Source: CAYVUI01 sp964454745
GTDB taxonomy: Bacteria; Planctomycetota; Phycisphaerae; Sedimentisphaerales; Anaerohalosphaeraceae
Direction of reading: 5' to 3'
Assembly: GCA_964454745.1 (NCBI GenBank)
Contig: CAYVUI010000050.1
Span: forward strand, 1 to 30,548
Length of the DNA: 30,548 bases
Shown here: piece by piece, positions 15,478 to 23,165 of the stretch
How positions within the stretch are numbered: position 1 is the stretch's first letter
Layout of the letters: the number at the start of each line of letters is the position of its first letter
Notes under the pieces: model-generated
What the model was told of the DNA's origin: nothing
What the model saw: only the letters and a program-made list of their open reading frames with translations
The model's database searches: none
Made by a program: the position numbers and the translations under genes

Positions 15478-16773
15478 ATGTTGATCGAAAAAAAGAACCG
15501 GCTTTCAACCCCATGGCTTTTCACCCCGATGCTGTTTTTGACTGTTGGGATGGGCTTTGGCGGTATTGTAGGACAGATGTCATCGGTAATGTTCAAGGAT
15601 TTCGGGTTCTCCAATGCACTGATCGGCGCTGTCGCCCTGCTCTCGCTGCCGAGCGCACTTCGATTTCTCTGGGCACCGTGGATCGATTCGATGGGCAGCA
15701 AAAGAAATCTATGTATTGTTTTTTCCGCGATTATCGGTGTTGTCATCATGGCGCTGGCCGGTGTCATTTATACAGGAAATCTTACGCCTATAATCGCGTT
15801 TTCGCTTATCCTGGTTTTTTCGGTGTTCTGTTCCTGCTTCGAAGTTGCCTCTGACGGATACTACATTCGAATATTTGATAAGGAAGAGCAGGCTGAATTT
15901 GTCGGTATTAAAACTTCCGGAATCCGGGCTGGAATTATCCTTGCCCTGGTTCTTTTTGTCAGGCTTGGCGGACAGCTCCAGGAAGATGGGGCGACCAAAG
16001 AAGCGGCATGGGGTAAGGCTGTGGCATTCGCCTCGGTCACTCTGCTTGCCCTGGCGGCTTATTATGTCTTCGGCTTGCCAAAAGCCAAAGATGATTATGC
16101 CGTGAAGGGGACCGGATCCTTTCCGCTGTGGACGGTACTGGTTGAATACCTGCAGCAGCGAAGATCCTGGGCCATCATCGCGATGCTGCTTATCTTCCGC
16201 TTTGGACAGGGAATGCAGGTCTATATGGTCCCGCCGTTCCTGATGGATGCCGTCGATGCCGGCGGATATGCCATGAATGCAAAGGAGATTGCACTTCTCA
16301 AAACCTATGCAGAAGTTCCCTGTATGATCGTCGGCGGAATCCTCGGAGGGTTCATCATCAAATGGCTTGGCCTGCGAAAAACGCTCATTCCCTTTACAAT
16401 GTTCATGAATGTGCCGAATTTTCTGTACATTTTCCTCTCCGTTGTCCGGCCGCAGGACCAATTTGCAATCGGTAATACATCATTTTTCACATACGTTTTT
16501 GCAACCTCTTTCGTGGAAACCCTCGGGTACGGTATCGGTTTCAGCGCGTTTTTCTATTACCTGCATGCCATCGCGGATGGCGAGCATAAAACCTCGATGC
16601 TTGCGATTTCCAGCGGTATCATGGGGCTGGGCTTCTTCATCCCGGGCGGCATCAGCGGAGTTCTGCAGGAATGGCTTGGGTACCCGAGCCTGTTTATTAT
16701 CAGCAGTACCGCGGGGTTGCTGACGCTTGTGATTATCCCGTTTTTGCCGATGGAAAAAATTACACGAGCATAG
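15478..16773 (+). CDS. MFS transporter, AmpG/PAT-like, probable oligosaccharide importer
   Basis: A 431-aa integral membrane protein with about twelve hydrophobic segments. The motif RFLWAPWIDSMGSKR near residues 62-76 and the acidic ASDGYYIR near 125-132 are like those of the AmpG/PAT branch of the major facilitator superfamily, which carries anhydromuropeptides and other sugar-containing compounds inward with protons. In this context it most likely imports mono- or oligosaccharides freed by the secreted hydrolases. No TonB-dependent SusC/SusD pair is present. An AAAGGGA ribosome site precedes the ATG. It is the first gene of the operon and its stop is 37 bp before the sulfatase start. The family is fairly sure; the substrate is inferred. 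Confidence 0.88.
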   Translation: MLIEKKNRLSTPWLFTPMLFLTVGMGFGGIVGQMSSVMFKDFGFSNALIGAVALLSLPSALRFLWAPWIDSMGSKRNLCIVFSAIIGVVIMALAGVIYTGNLTPIIAFSLILVFSVFCSCFEVASDGYYIRIFDKEEQAEFVGIKTSGIRAGIILALVLFVRLGGQLQEDGATKEAAWGKAVAFASVTLLALAAYYVFGLPKAKDDYAVKGTGSFPLWTVLVEYLQQRRSWAIIAMLLIFRFGQGMQVYMVPPFLMDAVDAGGYAMNAKEIALLKTYAEVPCMIVGGILGGFIIKWLGLRKTLIPFTMFMNVPNFLYIFLSVVRPQDQFAIGNTSFFTYVFATSFVETLGYGIGFSAFFYYLHAIADGEHKTSMLAISSGIMGLGFFIPGGISGVLQEWLGYPSLFIISSTAGLLTLVIIPFLPMEKITRA

Positions 16774-16810
16774 ATGTGAAGACTTTCACTTTTGCGGAGA
16801 ATGGAAATAA

Positions 16811-18280
16811 ATGGAGCTTGATTTTTTGACATGTCATAAGTCGAAAAGCACCCGCCGGCAGTTTTTGCGTACAGCCGCCGGGATTGCCGCTGCCGCAGGG
16901 CTTGGCGGATGCCTTGAAGGCTTTTCAGGTTCCCAGGGCAAACGTCCCAACGTAATCGTAATGATGGCCGATGACCTAAGCGCCATGCAGCTTGGCTGTT
17001 ACGGCAATACGAACAATGCCACACCCAACCTGGACCGCCTGGCGCGTGAAGGGATAAAATTCGAGACCTGCTGGGCAACCCCGGTATGCTCTCCCTCTCG
17101 CGGCATCATTTATACCGGCCGATACGCTTACCAGACCGGCTGGTACCACAATGATCTAAAGCCTTCCGAGCCGCTGTACGAGAACAATATTACACTCCCC
17201 CAGCCGCTGCAAAAAGCGGGCTACCGAACGGCGTTTTGCGGCAAGTGGCAAATGCCGGGAGATCCGTATGCTTTCGGCTTTGATACGTACCTCAAAAACA
17301 TCTTTTTCCCCTCTCACCAGGAAATGCCGGTCCCCCTCCAGGAAGACGGGCGCTATTCGTATTACTGGCATCCGGCACTGGTCCGGGACGACGAAGTTAT
17401 ACAAACCGGTCCGGAGGATTATGCACCGGACATCGCAACGGATTTCGTGATCGACTTTGCGACCCAAGGGGGGCAAAAGCCGTTTTTCGCCTTTTATTCC
17501 ATGTGGCTGCCGCATGTTTCATGGGATCCGGAGCTTGGACGCTGGGGGTACCCCTCACCGCCGATGACCGATTCGCAGGACAACCGAATCGAAGGCAAAA
17601 ACCGCAAGGGCAATGCTGAGAGAACGCTAGAAGGTCAGGGGACGCTCGTCGAATATGTAGATATACTGGTGGGGCGAATCGTAAAAGCACTCGACCAGGC
17701 CGGGCTGCGTGAAGATACGATCATAATGTTCACAGGCGACAACGGGGCGCCGCAATACGGCAAGAACCGCGTGGACAGGGAAAAAGGCCCGAGGGTACCA
17801 CTGATCGTGAACTGCCCCGGACGGATTCCCGCTGTCGGGGATACAAAGGCGATGGTGTCATTCGCTGATTTTCTGCCGACGATCCTCGACTTTGTGAATG
17901 CAAAAGGAAAGCTTCCCAGCGGGTACTCAATCGATGGGATCAGTTTTGCCCCGGTTCTCCGCGGCGAGAAAGAAAAGACCAGGGACTATGTATACAGCAA
18001 TTTCGGCCCCTGGCAAATGCTGCGGGATGAACGATGGCTTCTTGATGCCGCGGGCACTTTCTGGGATACAAAGGGCCGCCGGGATGAGGTTGGATACGTG
18101 GATGTGACATTAAGTGAGGACCCGGAAGCAATCGCCGCTCGGCAGCGTTTTGCCGAGTATTTACAGCGTTACCCGGTACCGGACGAGAGTAATCCCAACT
18201 GGGACAAATGGCAAAAAAGTGTATTTCGCCCCAATATCGAAAAACGAATTGGTCAAATCCAAAACGCAAGGCAACAATAG
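16811..18280 (+). CDS. S1 family sulfatase, Tat-exported lipoprotein, with atypical GKWQ motif
   Basis: A 489-aa sulfatase. A twin-arginine motif (STRRQFLRTAAG, residues 13-24) is followed by an Ala/Gly-rich helix and a lipobox-like GLGGC at Cys34. The metal site MMADDLS is at 51-57. The formylglycine motif CSPSR has Cys93. The TGDNGAP segment and the EKGPRVPLIV stretch follow as expected of arylsulfatase-like enzymes. The usual GKWH motif reads GKWQMPG here, so the His of the second sulfatase signature is Gln. It probably desulfates glycan fragments in the periplasm or at the membrane. A GGAG ribosome site sits 11 bp before the ATG. It is the second gene of the right-arm operon, and the next gene starts 40 bp after its stop. 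No sulfatase-maturing enzyme is in the window. Confidence 0.94.
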   Translation: MELDFLTCHKSKSTRRQFLRTAAGIAAAAGLGGCLEGFSGSQGKRPNVIVMMADDLSAMQLGCYGNTNNATPNLDRLAREGIKFETCWATPVCSPSRGIIYTGRYAYQTGWYHNDLKPSEPLYENNITLPQPLQKAGYRTAFCGKWQMPGDPYAFGFDTYLKNIFFPSHQEMPVPLQEDGRYSYYWHPALVRDDEVIQTGPEDYAPDIATDFVIDFATQGGQKPFFAFYSMWLPHVSWDPELGRWGYPSPPMTDSQDNRIEGKNRKGNAERTLEGQGTLVEYVDILVGRIVKALDQAGLREDTIIMFTGDNGAPQYGKNRVDREKGPRVPLIVNCPGRIPAVGDTKAMVSFADFLPTILDFVNAKGKLPSGYSIDGISFAPVLRGEKEKTRDYVYSNFGPWQMLRDERWLLDAAGTFWDTKGRRDEVGYVDVTLSEDPEAIAARQRFAEYLQRYPVPDESNPNWDKWQKSVFRPNIEKRIGQIQNARQQ

Positions 18281-18320
18281 CCCTTCAAAAAAGTTTCATC
18301 CAATCAGGAAGGTTGAAATT

Positions 18321-20195
18321 ATGAATTATTTTAAAAAGGGAAATCAGCTAATCGCAGTCGTTTTCTGCCTCTTTTCTGTTGCCGGTTTTTGTGATTGGCC
18401 CAACCCCGTGGCCAATGATGTCATGCCTTATCCGGCGATGAATATCTCCCACGGACCGGTGCTGGGGGCCGTCGGCAGTGATTATGTCCGCGTCTGGATT
18501 CGCACGAAAGAGCCCACGAAATTTGCGGTTGTTTACAGCACCCAGGTTCCACTGACCCGTGAAAGCGAAAAGGTATGGGGCGAAACGCTGCAAGAGAATG
18601 ACAATACCGGCCATGTTGTTATTCACGGCCTCAAGGCAAACACCAAGTATTATTACGGCATCCTGATCGATAACGACCTCGTGGATATCCGCATGGACTA
18701 TGAAGATCCGTGGCCGTTTTTCAAGACGCTGCCGGATACAATGAGCTACCCGGACAGCAAAAACAATCCTGCGGGGATGTACAATGTCTGCTTCTCGATT
18801 GGTCACTGCGCATGCCAGGGATCGAGTCCGTTTCCGCATATGGAATATGACGACCACCACTGTTTTACAACACTGCTCAAGCAGTATGGTGACGAGATCA
18901 TGTTTCACATTATGAACGGGGATACCATCTACGAGGAGCAGCGGGACGGCACCATCGAAGGGATTCGCAAAAATTACCAGGCCTACTGGCAGCGGGGCCG
19001 GGGCTTCTCACGACTCCGCCGGTACATCCCGATGGTCTACACTTACGACGACCACGAAATCGGCGATAACATGTTCGGTGCCGGTTATGTGCATTATAAA
19101 TCGACTACAGGGCGGCCGCTGATGCGGGATTTAGGCCTCAAGGCCTGGGAGGAATACTGCGCCTGGGCGAATTACCCCAGCAAGGCACGCGGCGAGCTCC
19201 ATTTTGGATACGCCCATGTGGAAAAGGGAAGCGATATCCTCTACGATCCTCAGGCGGATTTTACAAAGGTTACCCCTGAGACGGTCAGTACGGTCCATGT
19301 GGGTATTCACACCAAGGGTGGTGAAAAAGGTAAACGGCCTGCAACTGCGGGTGTGTACGGCCTGGCTGAGGTAATCGACAAGCACCGGCTGCGGGTCAAA
19401 CCGGCGTTTATCGCCAGCGAAAAGATCCGCTACAGCGTGGGCACGCATTTTTACTATGACTGGAAGGTCGGTAACTGCCACTTTTTTGCCCTCGATATGC
19501 GCGGCGAGCGTGGGCCGTTTGACAAGGACAACCCGGAAGATCCGGATACGTTTATCCTCGGCGAAACCCAGCGGAAATGGCTGCTCGAAGGTGTTGCGAA
19601 AAGCGATGCGGATTTCATTTTCCTGGTTGCCCCCGACCCGTGGGTAATTCATCACAACGCGGCGCACATGGTCATCTTTAAGGATCCTTCCCGTGTGGAT
19701 AATCCGCCGCCGGCCTATATGGTCCCCAAAGGCGATGGTTATGCTTCTTACACCGCGGAACGGGATATCCTTGTAGAGGCACTTGATAAGATCGATAAGC
19801 CGATCGTCGTGATTACAGGCGATGTGCACAACGCGATGTCGATTCGGATTACGGATAACATCTGGGAAGTCATGGCCGGGCCGATGGGTTCCAACCGACA
19901 CCCGATCCAGACTTGCGGCGGTATGCCCCTTGGCGGGCTCTGGGAGAGCAAAGGCATGAAAGTGCAGGTTAATTGGGCCGCGGCTTCCCCGAACAATATC
20001 CCGTACACACACAACCGTAATACGTATTACGTGGTTGTACAGGTCAACAACATCATGGAGACCGGCTCACCCCTGGTGCCCGGCAGCCAGTGGTTCGCAT
20101 TCGATAAGCCCCAGGCCCTGATCCGTTTTCATGACGGTTATACAGGCAAATTGGTGTATGTCGAGACGATCCCGCTGGCGGAGTTCGAGAAATAG
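18321..20195 (+). CDS. PhoD-like secreted metallophosphoesterase
   Basis: A 624-aa protein with a signal peptide at residues 1-24. Residues about 40-135 form the Fn3-like N-terminal domain of PhoD proteins (VRVWIRTKEP; HVVIHGLKANTKYYYGI). The catalytic region shows CFSIGHCACQ (157-166), MNGDTIYEE (198-206), YDDHEIGDN (242-250), LDMRGER (391-397) and ITGDVHNA (498-505), the metal-binding Asp, Asn and His positions of the PhoD/DUF7800 phosphatase fold. The start at 18321 is chosen because it has an AGGAAGG ribosome site and a signal peptide; the frame is open back to 18114 but that part overlaps the sulfatase gene. PhoD enzymes cleave phosphate mono- and diesters. In an operon for sulfated glycans the target may be a phosphorylated sugar or another ester. 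Activity is inferred. Confidence 0.87.
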   Translation: MNYFKKGNQLIAVVFCLFSVAGFCDWPNPVANDVMPYPAMNISHGPVLGAVGSDYVRVWIRTKEPTKFAVVYSTQVPLTRESEKVWGETLQENDNTGHVVIHGLKANTKYYYGILIDNDLVDIRMDYEDPWPFFKTLPDTMSYPDSKNNPAGMYNVCFSIGHCACQGSSPFPHMEYDDHHCFTTLLKQYGDEIMFHIMNGDTIYEEQRDGTIEGIRKNYQAYWQRGRGFSRLRRYIPMVYTYDDHEIGDNMFGAGYVHYKSTTGRPLMRDLGLKAWEEYCAWANYPSKARGELHFGYAHVEKGSDILYDPQADFTKVTPETVSTVHVGIHTKGGEKGKRPATAGVYGLAEVIDKHRLRVKPAFIASEKIRYSVGTHFYYDWKVGNCHFFALDMRGERGPFDKDNPEDPDTFILGETQRKWLLEGVAKSDADFIFLVAPDPWVIHHNAAHMVIFKDPSRVDNPPPAYMVPKGDGYASYTAERDILVEALDKIDKPIVVITGDVHNAMSIRITDNIWEVMAGPMGSNRHPIQTCGGMPLGGLWESKGMKVQVNWAAASPNNIPYTHNRNTYYVVVQVNNIMETGSPLVPGSQWFAFDKPQALIRFHDGYTGKLVYVETIPLAEFEK

Positions 20196-20227
20196 AATCG
20201 TAACAGAAGTAAACCCTGGAGTTTTCA

Positions 20228-21304
20228 ATGACAAGTAAGGAAAAAGTAACGGCTGCACTGGATCGCAATAATCGCGGTGTCATCCCGGTTTCACTGACGC
20301 CGTGGGAATCTTTGCTGGTAAAGCTGCTCGACGAGGGTAAGCTGCCGGACCGGGATTTCTGGGAGCATTTTAACCTCGATATGCGCCGCGGCGGGGCGTG
20401 TGTGGACAGCATTGCCAACCTCGATTTCGAGCCGCAGGTACTGGAAGAAACCGAGGAAACCAAGCTGGTCCTCGACGGCAACGGCGCGAAACTTCGCCTG
20501 CACAAGGCCCATGAGAGTACGCCCGAGCACGTGGACTTTACCGTTCGGGACCGCCAGAGCTGGCAGGAACATGCCCGGTCTTTTCTGCTCGAGGTGGATG
20601 AGCGCAGGATTAACGTTGACGATTACATCGCCGGCCGCAAGATTGCCGAGACAAATGACCGCTTTTTCTATCACGCGACGATGGCTCCTTTTGAGCAGAT
20701 GCATCGCCTGTGCGGGCATGAGTATTTGCTGATGGGCATGGCGCTGGACCCTGAGTGGGTGCAGGATATGGTAATGACCTACGCAAAGTTTACGGTCAAG
20801 CACCTTGAGGTTCTCTTTGAAAAGGGCGGCAAACCGGACGGAATGTTCTACTTCGAGGACATGGGCTTTAAGCAAAAGCCGTTTATGTCGCCTGCGATGT
20901 ATGATGATATCATGCTGCCCGGCCATAAGCTGCTGTTTGATTTTGCCCACAGCATCGGCTGCAAGGTGATGGTGCATTCATGCGGGTATGTTGAACCGTT
21001 GGTGCCGGGCCTGATCGAGGCGGGTATGGACTGCCTCCAGGCGATGGAAGTCAAAGCGGGGATGGACCTGCCGACGCTGTTCGATAAATTCGGCGACAAG
21101 ATCGCGTTTTTCGGTGGGTTTGATGTTCGTACCCTGATCGAAAATGACCGGGATCAGATCGACAGGGAATTTGAAAAGGTGGATTACGTTCTGAAAAACG
21201 GCGGCGGGTATATTCTGCATACCGATCATTCCGAACCGCCGGAGATTGAGTATGAAACGCTTGAGTATTTCCTCTCAAAGGGCCGGAATTATTTAGCTTC
21301 ATAA
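20228..21304 (+). CDS. Uroporphyrinogen decarboxylase (URO-D/MtaA) family protein, not a haem enzyme by context
   Basis: A 358-aa cytoplasmic protein of the URO-D superfamily. FEDMGFKQKPFMSP (209-222) and the VHSCG segment (249-253, with H250 and C252) match the MtaA/methyltransferase branch, in which the H-x-C motif binds zinc. GGFDVRTLI and a late NGGGYILHTDHS also fit. No other tetrapyrrole gene is nearby and the gene sits 32 bp after the PhoD-like gene in a catabolic operon, so I infer a role in transfer or modification of a small substrate from glycan breakdown, for instance a methyl group. The reaction is unknown. It lacks a signal peptide, in contrast to its neighbours. Confidence 0.87.
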   Translation: MTSKEKVTAALDRNNRGVIPVSLTPWESLLVKLLDEGKLPDRDFWEHFNLDMRRGGACVDSIANLDFEPQVLEETEETKLVLDGNGAKLRLHKAHESTPEHVDFTVRDRQSWQEHARSFLLEVDERRINVDDYIAGRKIAETNDRFFYHATMAPFEQMHRLCGHEYLLMGMALDPEWVQDMVMTYAKFTVKHLEVLFEKGGKPDGMFYFEDMGFKQKPFMSPAMYDDIMLPGHKLLFDFAHSIGCKVMVHSCGYVEPLVPGLIEAGMDCLQAMEVKAGMDLPTLFDKFGDKIAFFGGFDVRTLIENDRDQIDREFEKVDYVLKNGGGYILHTDHSEPPEIEYETLEYFLSKGRNYLAS

Positions 21305-21397
21305 AAAGTTAAATATTTTAGACGAAAATCAGGGTTTTTGTGTCTGAATAAATGAGATGTTTTTTCTGCATAATTTTCACTTAGAAAGGATAAATGT

Positions 21398-23146
21398 ATG
21401 AATTCTGCTCTTTTAAAGAAAAGTTGTTTGCTCGTATTGCTGGTTGCAATGACCTGTTCGGTGTGGGCTCAGAGCAAGCCGATCTCTGTATTCGAAGATA
21501 TGGCTGTAGACCGCGAGATGAAACCGTTCTTTCCTAAATACAGCGATGTTTCCATGCGGACATTGACGATCCGCGATGTTCCTTATGAAGACGAAAAGAA
21601 TATCTTCCGGGTGGCCCCGCTGTTCCACCTTACCCGGATTGACTGGTCGTACATCTGGTTCACTCAGCGAGAACTTGAGGCGGTCAAAAAACTCCAGGCA
21701 ATGGGATATACGTATTGCGGTTCCGCCGCTCAGCATGTTCCCTGCTGGCTTGGTGACCGGGCTCCGGTAGACTGGATGGAGAGTATTGTTATGACAGATA
21801 TCGACGGAAATCCGTCTATTATGCCGTTTATTCGGCCGTGGGTGAATCCCCAATTGATTGGGGACATTTCCAACCCGGTATATTATGAGGGACACCTCGA
21901 GTTTTATAAAAAGCTTGTCGATGCCGGCTGTGATATGCTCCAGCGGGATGCCGCGGACCATCATCGCCTGGCGGTGACCATTTGCGGAGGCGGTTTTACG
22001 CCCACGGGTATCGCCGGCTTCAGTAAATGGCTTGGAGAAAATGTCAACAAAGATAAGCTTGCAAAACTGGGGATTCGCGATGTGAAGAGTTTCAATTATG
22101 CCGATTACCTGCGTGAAAAAGGAGCCCCCAAGGGTGATGATTTTTCGCGGAAGTACAATGGGCCGATCAAGGAGTACTGGTACCGGTACTGGGAAGATGT
22201 TTCGATTGAGTTTTTCACAAGGCTGGTAAAGGATATAAAGGCGTACGCCGGCTGGAACATCCCGATTTCATGCAATAACGGTTCGTTCCAGAAGTGGGAT
22301 CCGCTCGAGCAGATCTTCGATATGGGCATGTCCGAGTTGATGATGGTCTCGGCAAATCCGGATCATATTCATGAGCGATTGCTCGTAACCGAACAGATGG
22401 GTAAATTCCAGTTTGTAGGCAGTGCAAAGCTGCTCGGACTGGAGGTGCACGCCCAGGAAAAGACCGCACTCGATACCAAGGTGATTGCTACGCTCTATGC
22501 CAACGGGGCGATTGGAAAGGTGCCGTGGGATACTTTTGAACAGACACCGGACGGCGGCGGACGTTTCTTTGGCAAGCCCGAAATATATGCGCCCACGTTT
22601 GGTTTCATTCGAGGGATTGCAAAATATCTCGACGGCTACAACCGGGCGTATGATTACACGACTAAGGGAATTTTGACCGAGGGAATCGATCCCGCTGACA
22701 AGCCGCTTTGGGTTGAAGGGACCGACAACGAGGTCTGTGCATTTGTGCGTGCGAAAAAAGATGGCGGGCCGGTCGTAGTGCACCTGGTGGACTGGGGCAA
22801 ATCCCAGCTTATTTCTACTCGCAAGGGTGCCAATGACGTATGGGAGCTTGCCAGCGGTGAAAAAATCTATGAATATGTCAGGGGCATGGAAAACCTTAAA
22901 CGCGGCCCGGGCGTGGCTTTTGAGCTGGTGATCCGCGAGGATGCTCTCAAAGTGCCCGCGGACAAGTTGACCTTTACCCTGCTGACCCCGGTTGCGTACG
23001 ACAAACAGCAGCACGCGATCGCAGAGAAAACCAAAGATTATTCCAAACTGGTCGGCCGGCAGAAATTATCGTCCCGTGTTGTAAACGGGCAGGTGCGTAT
23101 TGAGGTTCCGACGCTTTCACCCTGGGGCGTACTGGTTGTCAAGTAA
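21398..23146 (+). CDS. Unclassified secreted glycosidase-like protein, paralogue 3
   Basis: A 582-aa protein with a signal peptide (residues 1-25, cleavage near VWA-Q). It is a full-length relative of the proteins at 1482-3158 and 6281-10348: KYSDV (47-51), HLTRIDW (77-83), QRD (182-184), CNNGS (292-296), SEL (312-314), PWDTFEQT, FGKPEIYAPTFGF, VVVHLVDW and a final PWGVLVV. The aligned second Asp of the QxDD motif is Ala185 here and the CxCxxC cluster is replaced by ICGGGFTP, so the site has changed. D184 and E313 are the shared candidate acids. An AAAGGA ribosome site precedes the ATG after a 93-bp AT-rich gap. The 19-bp gap to the esterase gene suggests they work on the same product. Confidence 0.85.
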   Translation: MNSALLKKSCLLVLLVAMTCSVWAQSKPISVFEDMAVDREMKPFFPKYSDVSMRTLTIRDVPYEDEKNIFRVAPLFHLTRIDWSYIWFTQRELEAVKKLQAMGYTYCGSAAQHVPCWLGDRAPVDWMESIVMTDIDGNPSIMPFIRPWVNPQLIGDISNPVYYEGHLEFYKKLVDAGCDMLQRDAADHHRLAVTICGGGFTPTGIAGFSKWLGENVNKDKLAKLGIRDVKSFNYADYLREKGAPKGDDFSRKYNGPIKEYWYRYWEDVSIEFFTRLVKDIKAYAGWNIPISCNNGSFQKWDPLEQIFDMGMSELMMVSANPDHIHERLLVTEQMGKFQFVGSAKLLGLEVHAQEKTALDTKVIATLYANGAIGKVPWDTFEQTPDGGGRFFGKPEIYAPTFGFIRGIAKYLDGYNRAYDYTTKGILTEGIDPADKPLWVEGTDNEVCAFVRAKKDGGPVVVHLVDWGKSQLISTRKGANDVWELASGEKIYEYVRGMENLKRGPGVAFELVIREDALKVPADKLTFTLLTPVAYDKQQHAIAEKTKDYSKLVGRQKLSSRVVNGQVRIEVPTLSPWGVLVVK

Positions 23147-23165
23147 GATGCTCTATGGAGACGGC

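Noticed and set aside
18114..18320. N-terminal extension of the PhoD-like protein
   Set aside because: It overlaps the sulfatase gene in another frame. The start at 18321 has a ribosome site and a signal peptide.
19131..20012. A 293-codon minus-strand frame within the PhoD-like gene
   Set aside because: It lies entirely inside a gene with clear catalytic motifs and its translation has no family features.
23100..23165. Longer start for the SGNH esterase
   Set aside because: It overlaps the end of the upstream gene. The ATG at 23166 has a GGAG site and begins a signal peptide.
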